From positions 1 to 56,927 of the forward strand of contig JAAELL010000464.1 of assembly GCA_024226735.1 (NCBI GenBank): 56,927 nt of DNA, given 5' to 3'. This document shows positions 9,136 through 18,100 of this stretch, one piece after another. A program made the position numbers and the translations under genes. The stretch is from a bacterium. Its GTDB lineage: Bacteria > Planctomycetota > UBA1135 > GCA-002686595. The first letter of the stretch is position 1; each line of letters starts with the position of its first letter. The notes under the pieces are model-generated. The model saw only the letters and a program-made list of their open reading frames with translations. It made no database searches and had not been told where the DNA came from.

Positions 9136-11280
9136 ATGAGTGTGCGTCATTGCGGTCGAAGGGGCAGTGCCCTCGTAACAGCCCTAATCGTCGTCAGCGC
9201 CGTCGCGGCGCTCGCGGCGGCCGTCCTGCAGGTCTCCGGCGCGCTGACGCGCAGCCTGCACCAGGAAGTCGAGAACACGCGCGCGTTCTACCTTGCCGAG
9301 GCCGGGCTGAACGAGGCCTACCAGGCGCTGCGCGTCGGCCGGCGCGGACAGATCGGCTCCGAGGAGGCGCCGGCGGCGTTCGGCCAGGGCCTGTTGTGGG
9401 TCGACGCCACCGAGCTCGACGACACGCGCGTGCGGTTCGAGAGCACGGGCGTGTGCGGCCGCGGACGCGCGACCCTCGCGCTCGTCGTCGAGCCCCTCGA
9501 GCTGCCTTTGGGCTTCTTCTCCGAAGAAGATCTCGTCGTCGACGATGTGCTGCTCGTCGACGGCTACGACTCGGACGAAGGCGAGTACATCGAGCAGGTG
9601 ACGGGTGACCGGGTCGCGCTCGACCGCAACTACCGCTTTCTCAACGTCGACGAGGCGAACGGCCTGCTCTTCCAACACGGGACGTTCTACCGCTACCACG
9701 CCGTCGACGGCGACAACTACGTGTACGACCACGCGGTGACCGTCGCGCAGCTCGCGGACCAACGCGAGAACGGGGAGCACCATCCCTACGGCATCGGCCC
9801 GGACGACTTCACGGACGACGACTGGTGGGAGGACTTCCAAGGGGAAGAGTACCGCGGCGTCCTGGCGTACTTCGCGGGAACTCCACCCGAGGGAGCGAGC
9901 GCTGGCAGCGAGGAGCTCGTCGCGGAAGAGCTCGCCGTCCACACCGCCAGTGGTGGGCAGATCGGTTCGAACGGCTCGGTCTCGCTCACGAACTCCGCCG
10001 GAGGTGGGGTCGCGATCTACGGAGACGCCGTCCCCGGACCTGGATCCAGCGTGTCGGTCGGCGAAGGCGCGACCGTGACCGGGGAGACGGAGAGCCGACT
10101 CGACAACGTCGTGTTGCCCGAGGTCGAGTTGCCGGAGCTCGAGTCGGCGGGCGCGGTCGCCCACGACGGACCGGTCCCGCTGGTCATCGGGTCGGCATCC
10201 GCGAGCTACACCTCGATCACGGTCGCTGTCGACGCCGAGCTCGTCGTGCGTGGTCCGTGCACGCTCGTCGTCGGCAACCTCGAGCTGCAGGCCGGTGCAG
10301 AGCTCACGCTCGATACGTCGGTGGGCGACATCTCGCTCTACATCGAGGGAGGCATGAACCTGGCGCCTGGCTCGGCGCTCAGCACTTCGGGAACGGAGAC
10401 GGACGCCACCTCGATCCAGGTCGCCGAGATCGCCTCCCCCGCGGGCACCGCGCCGATCACTCTCGAAGCGGACAGCGAGTTCTACGGCACCATCTACGCG
10501 CCGGACACCGCGGTTCGAATCGGCAGTGAGTTCGAGGTCTTCGGCAGCCTGGTCGCGCGGTCGCTGGACCTCGCGCCGGGCGTGCGGCTGCACTTCGACG
10601 CGGCCGGGTTCGACGGCAGCCCGTTCCCGCGGCTCCTGTCGTGGCGGGTCGTCGAGATTCCCTCGGTCGCACGGCGCCAGGGCGATCCCTTCCAGGCGCT
10701 CGGCGTCCCATCCGGCGACCTCGAGCCGCTCGCGGATTCCCACGACTTGGCGGGGGTCTTCCTCGCCGTCAGCTACCTCGATCGCGACGGGGTCATGCGC
10801 TCGTACTCGGGGCCCGAAGCGGACTTCGACTGGACGGCCGTCGCACTCGTGGTCGATGCCCAGCGCGCGCTCGACGAGGAAGCCGGTGGGGAGAACGGCG
10901 ATCGCGGCGAGGGCACCGAGCAGCCGCTGACGCCCCCGCGCCAGCAGGTCGAGGACGCGATCGCCGACATGCACGGGGAGCCGTTGCGCAACTACCTCCT
11001 GACGATGCTTCCACTGCGCGACTCGGAGCTGTTCGCGGTGATCGACACGGACCGGATGATGACCCAGGACCAGAGGGCGGTGCTGGTCGAGCAGGGGGCG
11101 CTGGCGGAGCGGATCCTCGAGCGGCTTCTCACGGTGCCGCATGGTCTGACGCGCGACGACCTGAAGCACGTGGTGATCGAGAACTCGCCGCTGTCCCCGG
11201 AGGCGCTGGGGTTCGTCGAGGCCGCGAGCGCCGAGCAGCTCTCGGAAGCCGACAAGGCCGAGATCTACGCCGCCCAGTAG
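9136..11280 (+). CDS. PilX-like prepilin-type surface protein, paralogue 3
   Basis: This is a 714 aa protein with start ATG at 9136. Leader and helix occupy residues 8-35 (RRGSALVTALIVVSAVA), then ENTRAFYLAEAGLNEAYQA. The central domain is conserved with the other two copies (RGPCTLVVGNLELQAGAEL, SEFYGTIYAPDTAVRIG, a GSLVARSLDL strand). The tail again has the PLRDSELFAVI and NSPLSPEALGFV repeat pattern. It has a distinctive insert near residue 590 (EEAGGENGDRGEGTEQP), a flexible linker that also differs in length in the other copies. It is followed by the mechanosensitive channel gene after 57 nt. The triplication suggests either a hetero-oligomeric tip complex or antigenic/functional diversification; neither can be decided here. 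Confidence 0.73.
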   Translation: MSVRHCGRRGSALVTALIVVSAVAALAAAVLQVSGALTRSLHQEVENTRAFYLAEAGLNEAYQALRVGRRGQIGSEEAPAAFGQGLLWVDATELDDTRVRFESTGVCGRGRATLALVVEPLELPLGFFSEEDLVVDDVLLVDGYDSDEGEYIEQVTGDRVALDRNYRFLNVDEANGLLFQHGTFYRYHAVDGDNYVYDHAVTVAQLADQRENGEHHPYGIGPDDFTDDDWWEDFQGEEYRGVLAYFAGTPPEGASAGSEELVAEELAVHTASGGQIGSNGSVSLTNSAGGGVAIYGDAVPGPGSSVSVGEGATVTGETESRLDNVVLPEVELPELESAGAVAHDGPVPLVIGSASASYTSITVAVDAELVVRGPCTLVVGNLELQAGAELTLDTSVGDISLYIEGGMNLAPGSALSTSGTETDATSIQVAEIASPAGTAPITLEADSEFYGTIYAPDTAVRIGSEFEVFGSLVARSLDLAPGVRLHFDAAGFDGSPFPRLLSWRVVEIPSVARRQGDPFQALGVPSGDLEPLADSHDLAGVFLAVSYLDRDGVMRSYSGPEADFDWTAVALVVDAQRALDEEAGGENGDRGEGTEQPLTPPRQQVEDAIADMHGEPLRNYLLTMLPLRDSELFAVIDTDRMMTQDQRAVLVEQGALAERILERLLTVPHGLTRDDLKHVVIENSPLSPEALGFVEAASAEQLSEADKAEIYAAQ

Positions 11281-11337
11281 GCGCGGACCGTCTCGGCCTC
11301 GAATCCGAGTCGCGCGCCGGTTACGGTGCGCGGCACG

Positions 11338-12440
11338 ATGATCGATCGACTGCGGGCGTTCTTCGAGGAGCTCGGCTGGAGTCCGTGGGCGGGGGCACTC
11401 GCCGTCCTGCTCGCCTCCTACTTCGTCGCGAGGCTCGTGGACTGGATGGCGGTTCGCGTACTGCGCCGCATCGCGCGGCGCTCGCCGGGCGACACCGACG
11501 ACCGGATCATCGACGCCGTGCAGGGGCCGATCGTGAAGACGGTCGTCCTCGCTGGCCTCTACGCCGCGACGATCCTGCTCGACCTCGACGCGCCCGAGGC
11601 CGGCGAGGAGCCGACGCGCTACACCGAGATCACGGCGCACGCGCTCGTCACCGTCGGAATCCTGATCTGGATCGTCGCCGCGCTGAGGCTCGTGTCGACG
11701 CTGCTGCGCGCGGCGACGTCGCTCGAGTCGCGCTTCGTGGCGATCGAGGAGCGCACGCTGCCGCTCTTCGACAACGCCTCGAAGGTGCTTCTGGTCGCGG
11801 CGGGGGTCTACGCCGTCATTCGCGTCTGGGGCCTCGATGCGACGGGTTGGCTCGCCTCTGCGGGAATCGTCGGGCTCGCGGTCGGCCTAGCGGCCCAAGA
11901 GAGCCTCGCGAACCTCTTCTCGGGCGTCTTCATCATCGCTGATTCGCCGTACAACGTCGGTGACTTCATCAACCTGGAGAGCGGCGAGCGCGGGCAGGTC
12001 ATCCAAATCGGACTGCGTTCGACGCGCTTGCGCACGCGCGACGACATCGAGATCACGATTCCGAACTCGGTGATGGGCCGCGCGCGTATCACGAACGAGA
12101 CCGCGGGCGAGTCCAGCAAGCGCCGCTTGCGTGTCGCCGTCGGTGTCGCGTACGGCTCGGACGTCCGTCGCGTGAAGGAGCTGCTCCTCGAGATCGCGAA
12201 CGCCGAAGAGCTCGTGTGCGACGAGCCCGCGGCGCGCGTGCGCTTCTCCGGACCTTCGGCGAGTCCTCGCTCGATCTCGAGCTGCTGTGCTGGATCCCCG
12301 AGCCGGTCCTGCGTGGGCGTGCGCTCGATTCGCTCAACACCACGATCTACGAAGCGTTCCAGGAGCAGGCGATCGAGATTCCGTACCCCAAGCGCGACGT
12401 TTACGTGCAGTCGTTGCCGGAGCGGACCGCGGACGGTTAA
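11338..12440 (+). CDS. MscS-family mechanosensitive channel with apparent frameshift
   Basis: The protein has three to four N-terminal hydrophobic helices, then the MscS signature: pore helix GIVGLAVGLAAQESLANLFSG (about residues 180-200), the beta-domain start FIIADSPYNVGDFI and IPNSVM. Channels of this family open under membrane tension to release solutes during osmotic downshift. After CDEPAARVRF the reading frame is lost. The expected C-terminal sequence (RTFGESSLDLELLCWI through IEIPYPKRDVYVQSLP) continues in another frame from about 12252 to the stop at 12440. Reading TTCTCCGG as TTCCTCCGG would restore a continuous protein of about 367 aa, so a single lost C is the simplest explanation. 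If the shift is real, the frame instead runs to 12648 and overlaps the next gene by about 200 nt with a basic nonsense tail. Confidence 0.8.
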
Positions 12441-12443
12441 CCT
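12414..12443 (+). promoter_or_regulatory. Possible sigma-70-type promoter, leaderless
   Basis: TTGCCG (12414-12419), an 18-nt spacer and TAACCT (12438-12443) are followed by the ATG of the HELGH protein gene after only 6 nt, so the transcript would start at or next to the start codon. The -35 box matches consensus at 4 of 6 positions. No Shine-Dalgarno sequence precedes this ATG. Confidence 0.35.
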
Positions 12444-12449
12444 CGAGGC

Positions 12450-13517
12450 ATGTTGCGCCTCACACCCGTCCTCCTGTTCGCACTTCTTGGTCTGGCGCGT
12501 CCCGACGCGGACGACCTCGCCGACGTCTACGTGCGTGAGGTTCAGAAGATCAACGAGGCTCACGTGGCGAAGCAACGCGCCGAGACCGAGGAGGAGCTCG
12601 GCGCGAAGCTTCCCAAGAAGGCGACGCGCGCGCTCGAGAAGCTGCTGAAGGAGAAGGACGGCGCCGACGTTTTCGCGGCGCTCGTGCGCTGCGGCGAGGC
12701 GGCGCTCGATCTCGACCGAGCGAAGGACTTCGATCGCATCGCCGAGCGCCTCGGGGCCTCGGCTGAACATGCGGCCGAGCTCGGGACCGCGCTCTCGCGT
12801 CCGCGCTTCCTGTTGCGCGGCGTCGGCGGACTCGACGCCGCCTACCTCGAGCATTTCGCGGAGGTGCTCGACGCGACCCTCGTCGGCTACGACGAGCTCT
12901 TCGGGTTCGCGGAGTGGAGCAAGGTCCCCGGCAAGAAGCTGCGCGTGCGCGTGCACCTCGAGGAGAAGATCACCCGTCCGCCGCACTTCGCGCCGCAGTA
13001 CCCGTTCCACTCGGAGATCGATTTCCCCGTGATCGATCCGCAGCGGCTGCGCTCGCCGACGAAGGATGGGAAGTTCCTCTTCTACGGGTTGTGCCACGAG
13101 CTCGGCCACGTCATCGCGATGTGGGGCGACCGCCGGAACCAAGCCGATCACCACACCTGGGCGCACTACACCGGCGTCCTCCTGGTCGAGCATCTCACGC
13201 AGTCGCTCGAGAACGAAGCCGTCATGAAGCACCTGCGCGACGTACGCTGGCGCTCGCTGGCGAAGGAGCGCGAGAAGCACGAGGACGTCGAGCCGGGAAC
13301 GGCGGACGGCGAAGCTGCCATGGCCCTGTGGATCCGGCTTCACGACGCAGTCGGCTCGCAGGCGATCGGGGCAGCGATCAACTACATGGACGCCAAAGGC
13401 ATCGGCCCGCGTGTCAACCGCGTGCGCTACTACGGCTACGACGACTTGGCCGAGGCTTTCGCGAAGACACTCGAGGACGAAGATCGACGCGCGAGCGTCG
13501 CAGCCCTTCTGCGCTGA
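12450..13517 (+). CDS. Secreted putative zinc metallopeptidase (HELGH motif)
   Basis: This is a 355 aa protein with an N-terminal signal peptide (residues 1-17, LLFALLGLA). Residues 25-75 are charged and probably helical. The diagnostic motif is H216-E-L-G-H220 within FYGLCHELGHVIAMWGD, the HExxH zinc-binding and catalytic helix of gluzincin-like peptidases. A conserved-looking HHTWAHYTGVLLVEHL follows about 15 residues later and could supply the third ligand (an E or H). I do not recognise the subfamily. The C-terminus NRVRYYGYDDLAEAFAKTL is compact and helical. The gene overlaps the start of the next membrane-protein gene by TGATG, implying translational coupling. Substrate and physiological role are unknown. 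Confidence 0.7.
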   Translation: MLRLTPVLLFALLGLARPDADDLADVYVREVQKINEAHVAKQRAETEEELGAKLPKKATRALEKLLKEKDGADVFAALVRCGEAALDLDRAKDFDRIAERLGASAEHAAELGTALSRPRFLLRGVGGLDAAYLEHFAEVLDATLVGYDELFGFAEWSKVPGKKLRVRVHLEEKITRPPHFAPQYPFHSEIDFPVIDPQRLRSPTKDGKFLFYGLCHELGHVIAMWGDRRNQADHHTWAHYTGVLLVEHLTQSLENEAVMKHLRDVRWRSLAKEREKHEDVEPGTADGEAAMALWIRLHDAVGSQAIGAAINYMDAKGIGPRVNRVRYYGYDDLAEAFAKTLEDEDRRASVAALLR

Positions 13518-14101
13518 TGCCGCGCCATCCGATCCCCGTCATCCTCTTCACGCTGCTGTACATGGCGATCGCGGCGCCCGTGGCGTGGCGCTCGTCGAAC
13601 CACGAGTTCGTGTTCTACGTCGGCATCATGATTGTCTTGGCGGCGCTGATCTTCGTAGTCGACCGGCGCGTCGGCTTGCACCCGCTCACTCTGTGGGCGC
13701 TGTCGTTCTGGGGTCTCTTGCACATGCTCGGGGGGCTCGTCGTGGTGTCGGAGGAGATCGGCGTCCTCTACGGCTATTGGCTCGTGCCGGGCCGGTTGAA
13801 GTTCGATCAGCTCGTTCACGGGTACGGCTTCGCCGTTTCTACGTGGCTGTGCTGGCAGGGCATCGTTCACCGCGACGCAGAGCGGCGGCCGAGCGCCGGC
13901 AACTTGTTTCTTGCGGCGCTCGCGGGCATGGGGCTCGGCGCCCTCAACGAGATCGTCGAGTTCATCGCGACGATCACGATCCCCGAGACGAACGTCGGTG
14001 GTTACGTCAATACGGGCTGGGACCTCGTCGCGAACGCCGTGGGAGCGACCCTCGCCGCCGTCGTGATCGCGGTGGCGTGCCGAGCTACTTCAGCTCGCTG
14101 A
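13517..14101 (+). CDS. YjdF/DUF2238-like integral membrane protein
   Basis: This is a 194 aa protein with about six transmembrane helices (near residues 7-22, 30-46, 54-75, 90-112, 128-148 and 168-188). The family-typical features are present: LHPLTLWALSFWGLLHMLGG in helix 3, a conserved DQLVHGYGFA, and LNEIVEFIATITIPETNVGGYVNTGWDLVANAVGA-type residues near the C-terminus. DUF2238 (YjdF) proteins are of unknown function. The start codon overlaps the stop of the HELGH peptidase gene (TGATG), so the two proteins probably work together or are at least co-translated. The last 17 nt overlap the 3' end of the convergent gene on the minus strand. Confidence 0.8.
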   Translation: MPRHPIPVILFTLLYMAIAAPVAWRSSNHEFVFYVGIMIVLAALIFVVDRRVGLHPLTLWALSFWGLLHMLGGLVVVSEEIGVLYGYWLVPGRLKFDQLVHGYGFAVSTWLCWQGIVHRDAERRPSAGNLFLAALAGMGLGALNEIVEFIATITIPETNVGGYVNTGWDLVANAVGATLAAVVIAVACRATSAR

Positions 14102-16394
14102 GCGCCGCCTCGAGCCACTCCGGCTTCCATCCGATCTCGAAGCTCGCGGGGCCGGCGCCGCCGTCGACGACGATGGTGGGGGACGGTGACTCGCGTGTCA
14201 GGTGGACCGATTGTTCGCCCTTGTCGAGCCACCAGTGAGCGTGGTATTCCCCGCGCGAGGGGACTCGCACCTCCAGCGCGCGGCCCGCGCCGAGCGTGGC
14301 GCGAGCGACGCCGGGGCTGCGCACGGAGTAGCGCGGCAGCTCGACCTGCTCGGTCAGCTGCATGCGGACTGCGACGCCCTCGGGCGGGAGCGGCAGATCC
14401 TCCGGCACCGTGATCCGAACGGCGGCTCCGAGTTGCATCACGACCGTCTGCTTGCCCCGCGGCCTCTCGAGCAGCACCGAACGGAAGCCGGGTGCTCGCA
14501 GGAAGAAGTCACACGGCACGTCGGTCGCGATCGTGGCGGCCTCGAGGTCGAAGCCGGCCGCCGGGCGATCGCCCGTGCCGGCGGTGACGGAGAGTCCCGG
14601 CACGGAGTCCCCGCTCACGGTCGAGACGTCGAGTCGGACGGTGTGCACGATGTCGCTCAAGTCGAGCTTTCTCAGGCGCTCGTCGACCTTCCCGCTCGCC
14701 CGAACCTCGAGGTCTTCGAGCACGAGCAGCGGCCCCTTGCCGGCGAAGCGCAAGAGCGGACGGCTCGAGTCCCAGCCGCGGCTCTCGACCGTGATGCGGT
14801 ACTTGCCGGGAAAGACGGAATCGAGGCGAACCTTGCCGCGGCGCGGCCTCAGCTCCCAGCGCCTCAAGCCCTCGCCTTCGAGGCGGATCGAGAAGAACTG
14901 GGCCGACACTCCGGGTGGAAACTGGACGCGGATCGTCGGTGAGAGCAGGCGCAGCAGCTCGACCTGTACGTCCGCGTCGCCCGGTCGGAACTCCATGGCC
15001 TTGCGCGTGCTGAACCCGCCGACGCCGTCGTGGGCGGAGACGCGCCAGGGCACGGTCGGGTCGAGCTCCTCGATGTAGGCGACGAAGCGGCCGTCTGGCT
15101 CGATTCGGTCGCCGACGGTCGTCACCGATCTCCAGAGCTGCTCGACTTGACGTTCGACGCGCAGCGCGACGGAGTCCGAGCTCCACTCACCGGGACCCTG
15201 CAGGGTCCCCGACAAGAGGACGGGCAGCCGCTCGACGACGACTTCGCCGATGTCGATGATGCCGGGTGCGTCGGTCCGCGGTACGGCGAACTGGCCACGC
15301 CGCGGCGGCTGGCCCTCGCGCGTGCACCACACCAGCGCCTGGTCCGTCACGTCCTTCGAGTCGATGGGGCGCCACTGCAGCCGCACCGTGAACCGCCCCT
15401 GGACGTCGAGGCGCGGCGATGCCCACCGCCCGTCGACGCCGATCTGCACGCGCGTCCCCATCAGGGGGCGCCCGTTCTCGTCGACCGCGCGGCCGACGAG
15501 GATGGGCACGTCGGGCTTCCAGCTCAGCCGCTCGACGACTGTTTCGCCCCTCGCCGTCGGGGCTTCGAAGTGCACGACGTCCTTGGTGCCCGCGATGCGC
15601 GCGACGAGGCTCGAGCCGTCCGCGACGACGGCGAAGCGCGCGACGCGTTCGTGCACCGTGGCGATCTCGCCCTCCTCGTAGGCATTCGCGGGTCCGAGGC
15701 CCACCATGAGCTGAGTCGCGGGAGCCGCCTCGAGGCCGTCGACTTCGATCTCGACGCGGCCCAGCGGCGGTGCGGCGAGTCGCACGGGACCGCCGCGGGC
15801 TTGGCCCAGGCGAACCGTCGGGCCCGAGCGACGCCCGCCGAGGACGTCGAAGCGAACCGCGAACAGCGTCTCGTCGGGCTCGACCTCGTTCGCGGGCAGG
15901 CGCTCGAAGCGCACGTGCCCGCGTCCATCGGTGAGGCCCCTGCGCAGCGTCTCGCCCTTCGTGCCGAGCGTCAGAAGGACGGGAAGCTCGGCGACACTCG
16001 CTCCCTCGTCGTCATGCAGCACGAGCTCGATGACGTGATTCGGCGCCAGCTGCACCCGTACGACTCCCGCGGTGGTCGGGAGGCTCGCCCCCGCCCAGAG
16101 GCTGCGGGACTCGACGAGGATCGTCGCGCGCTGCTTCTCCTCCGGGCTGCACGGCACGCGCACCTTGCCGTCCTCACCCGTCTCGAAGCGCGTTCCCTGC
16201 TCGCGGTGCCGGTCGTACTCATCGACTCCACCCGCGACGATCGCGCTCAAGGGGCGCGTGATGCCGGAGGCCCAATAGACCTGTGCGCCGGGCACGGGTC
16301 TGCGCTCCGAATCGGTGACGAGTACGGTGCACTGCGGGCCATCTTGCGGCTGCGACGGGAGGAGGCCGACGATGCAGAGGGCGAGGCCAAGCAT
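14085..16394 (-). CDS. Secreted protein with carboxypeptidase-regulatory-like domains
   Basis: This is a 769 aa protein. The N-terminus MLGLALCIVGLLPSQPQ is a signal sequence. Several segments look like Ig-fold carboxypeptidase-regulatory-like or CNA-B domains: residues 22-120 (CTVLVTDSERRPVPGAQVYW), 125-210 (TDGRGHVRFERLPANE), 290-390 (VGRAVDENGRPLMGTRVQI, DVQGRFTVRLQWRP), and later beta-rich units (FPGKYRITVESRGWDS). No enzymatic motif is visible. It starts 9 nt after the last alternative complex III gene on the same strand, so it may be transcribed from the respiratory operon, although nothing in it suggests electron transfer. A cell-envelope structural or adhesive role is the best guess. 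Confidence 0.7.
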   Translation of the reverse strand: MLGLALCIVGLLPSQPQDGPQCTVLVTDSERRPVPGAQVYWASGITRPLSAIVAGGVDEYDRHREQGTRFETGEDGKVRVPCSPEEKQRATILVESRSLWAGASLPTTAGVVRVQLAPNHVIELVLHDDEGASVAELPVLLTLGTKGETLRRGLTDGRGHVRFERLPANEVEPDETLFAVRFDVLGGRRSGPTVRLGQARGGPVRLAAPPLGRVEIEVDGLEAAPATQLMVGLGPANAYEEGEIATVHERVARFAVVADGSSLVARIAGTKDVVHFEAPTARGETVVERLSWKPDVPILVGRAVDENGRPLMGTRVQIGVDGRWASPRLDVQGRFTVRLQWRPIDSKDVTDQALVWCTREGQPPRRGQFAVPRTDAPGIIDIGEVVVERLPVLLSGTLQGPGEWSSDSVALRVERQVEQLWRSVTTVGDRIEPDGRFVAYIEELDPTVPWRVSAHDGVGGFSTRKAMEFRPGDADVQVELLRLLSPTIRVQFPPGVSAQFFSIRLEGEGLRRWELRPRRGKVRLDSVFPGKYRITVESRGWDSSRPLLRFAGKGPLLVLEDLEVRASGKVDERLRKLDLSDIVHTVRLDVSTVSGDSVPGLSVTAGTGDRPAAGFDLEAATIATDVPCDFFLRAPGFRSVLLERPRGKQTVVMQLGAAVRITVPEDLPLPPEGVAVRMQLTEQVELPRYSVRSPGVARATLGAGRALEVRVPSRGEYHAHWWLDKGEQSVHLTRESPSPTIVVDGGAGPASFEIGWKPEWLEAALSELK

Positions 16395-16403
16395 CCTCGG
16401 ACT

Positions 16404-17531
16404 CTACACCGCGGCTTGCTTCCTTGGCTGCATTCCGCCCAACAGAGACCACGCGAACAGAGCGAGGATCCCGGCCAGGGGGCCGACTTCCCAGAGCCCG
16501 GGCACGGGTCGGGAGGTGGCCAGCGGTGGGGCGATCATCACGTAGAGGTCGAGGGCGTGGCCGACCAAGAGCCACACGGCGATGCGGCGCAGGATGACGC
16601 CATTGCGTCTCCACGCGCTCAACATCAGCGCGAGGAACGGAACGGCGAAGTTGACGATCAGGTTGACCGGTACGAGCACTGCCCAGGGGCCCCGGTGGCG
16701 CAGGATGTAATAGCCCGTCTCCTCGGGGATGTCCGTGTACCAGATGATCATGTACTGGCAGTACCAGATGTACGCCCAGAACAGGGACAGGGCGAGCAGG
16801 AGCTTGCCGAGGTCATCCAGGATGTCACGCGTCACGACCTCGCGCATCGCGCCCCTCCGGCGCAGCGTGACCAGCACGATCGTGCACACCGCGAGGCCGG
16901 CCAGGCCGATCCCCGAGAGCATGCGCAGCGCGAACATCGTGCTGAACCAGTGCGGGTCGAGCGACTGCACCCAGTCGATGCTCGCAAGCGAGAAGGTCAG
17001 GGCAAACGCGAGGAGGAACCAGGATGCCGCCCGGACCTCCGCCGCCCGGTCGCCGCTGCGCGAGACCCGGACCAGTCTTCGTCCGAGCCAGATCCAGAGC
17101 GCGAAGTAGATCACGAGCCGGACGGAGAAGCCGAACCCGTTGAGCCACGTCGACTTGTGGGTCAAGAGCGGGTCGCTCTCGACGACCGAGGAGTGCGACC
17201 ACTCGTAGAGGCTGTGGATGCCTGCGATCAAGACCAGGCCGAGCACGGCCGCCACCGGCAGCGTCGAGGCCATCGCCTCGGGCACGCGGCGCAACGGAAA
17301 CGCCCATTCCCCGCGCGCGAGGTACAGGACGGCGAGGAACAGGAGTCCCGCGAGGGCGAGCCCGACGAAGTACGAGAAGCCCATCAGGTAGCCGCCCCAC
17401 GTTCGCTCGGGGGCGACCATCAGGCCGATGAGGAAGACGAGCGCGCCGAAGCCGGCGGCGACGATCAGGCCTTGTCGCGTGCCCGCGAGCGCAGTGGACG
17501 CATCGCGCACATCCGTGCCGTCAGCCATCAT
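16404..17531 (-). CDS. actF: Alternative complex III subunit ActF
   Basis: This is a 375 aa protein with about ten transmembrane helices. It belongs to the ActF quinol:electron-acceptor oxidoreductase membrane subunit group, a shorter NrfD/PsrC-like relative of ActC. Recognisable blocks are WGGYLMGFSYFVGLALAGL, WLNGFGFSVRLVIYFALW, FSLASIDWVQSLDPHWFSTMFA and FWAYIWYCQYMIIWY. In alternative complex III, ActC and ActF form the membrane core where menaquinol is oxidised. The start codon overlaps the actE stop (ATGA), and the first two codons are both ATG; I use the first. Last gene of the act set, followed after 9 nt by a secreted-protein gene. Confidence 0.93.
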   Translation of the reverse strand: MMADGTDVRDASTALAGTRQGLIVAAGFGALVFLIGLMVAPERTWGGYLMGFSYFVGLALAGLLFLAVLYLARGEWAFPLRRVPEAMASTLPVAAVLGLVLIAGIHSLYEWSHSSVVESDPLLTHKSTWLNGFGFSVRLVIYFALWIWLGRRLVRVSRSGDRAAEVRAASWFLLAFALTFSLASIDWVQSLDPHWFSTMFALRMLSGIGLAGLAVCTIVLVTLRRRGAMREVVTRDILDDLGKLLLALSLFWAYIWYCQYMIIWYTDIPEETGYYILRHRGPWAVLVPVNLIVNFAVPFLALMLSAWRRNGVILRRIAVWLLVGHALDLYVMIAPPLATSRPVPGLWEVGPLAGILALFAWSLLGGMQPRKQAAV

Positions 17532-18100
17532 TGGGGAGTCTCCTGAAGTTTGCGCACGTGGCGGATCACCTTCCAACGGTCCTCGATTGAGACCTGCGCG
17601 GCGTACGAAGCCATGTTGTTGCGGCCGCGCGTCAGCACGTGAAACATCTGCCCGTCGGACATCGCGCGGGCGTTCGCCCCGGAGAGCGAGGTCGGCGGCG
17701 GGAGGCCGCGCAGGACGACGGGTCCACGGCCGGCGCCGTCCGCGCCGTGGCAGACGACGCAGAACACGCGGTAGACCTCCGCGCCGCGCGCGAGGATCTC
17801 CGGTTCGTCCGTGAAGGGGTTGGCGAGCTCGCGTCCCGCACGTTGTTCTTCCTCGAGGCTGGTGCCGTAGCGGTACGGGCGAGCGCCGCGCGGGACTACG
17901 CCCGCGACGAGGGGCGCGTCGACGAGCCCGTCCGGCAACCCGGCGAACTGCCCCTGGCTCTCACCCGCGACCGAGTGAACCATCTCGGGCATGAAGTCGT
18001 AGTTGCGCTGGGACACGTCCGGCCGCAGGGCGATCTGAGCGACCATGAGGATCGCCAGGCACACGAGGCAGAGGGCGAGGGAGAGGGTCGAGCGATTCAT
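17528..18100 (-). CDS. actE: Alternative complex III mono-haem cytochrome c subunit ActE
   Basis: This is a 190 aa protein. The N-terminal helix (residues 5-25) serves as signal anchor. A single c-type haem motif C114-V-V-C117-H118 lies in a class I cytochrome c fold, with PTSLSGANARAMSDGQMFHVL and NNMASY providing the likely distal Met. ActE takes electrons from ActA or ActB on the periplasmic side and passes them to a terminal acceptor. The gene overlaps actD by 4 nt at its start and actF by 4 nt at its end, so it is tightly coupled. The upstream segment MPEMVHSVAGESQGQFAGLPDG is typical of ActE. Confidence 0.92.
   Translation of the reverse strand: MNRSTLSLALCLVCLAILMVAQIALRPDVSQRNYDFMPEMVHSVAGESQGQFAGLPDGLVDAPLVAGVVPRGARPYRYGTSLEEEQRAGRELANPFTDEPEILARGAEVYRVFCVVCHGADGAGRGPVVLRGLPPPTSLSGANARAMSDGQMFHVLTRGRNNMASYAAQVSIEDRWKVIRHVRKLQETPQ

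Noticed and set aside
6490..11640. Long minus-strand frames antisense to the PilX-like genes
   Set aside because: They run across gene boundaries and give low-complexity RDRV-type sequence; the plus-strand frames show clear prepilin leaders and mutual homology.
15030..17546. 838-codon open frame on the plus strand opposite actF and the carboxypeptidase-regulatory-like gene
   Set aside because: The translation is rich in R, H, D and lacks any family signal; it mirrors the codon bias of the two genes on the other strand.
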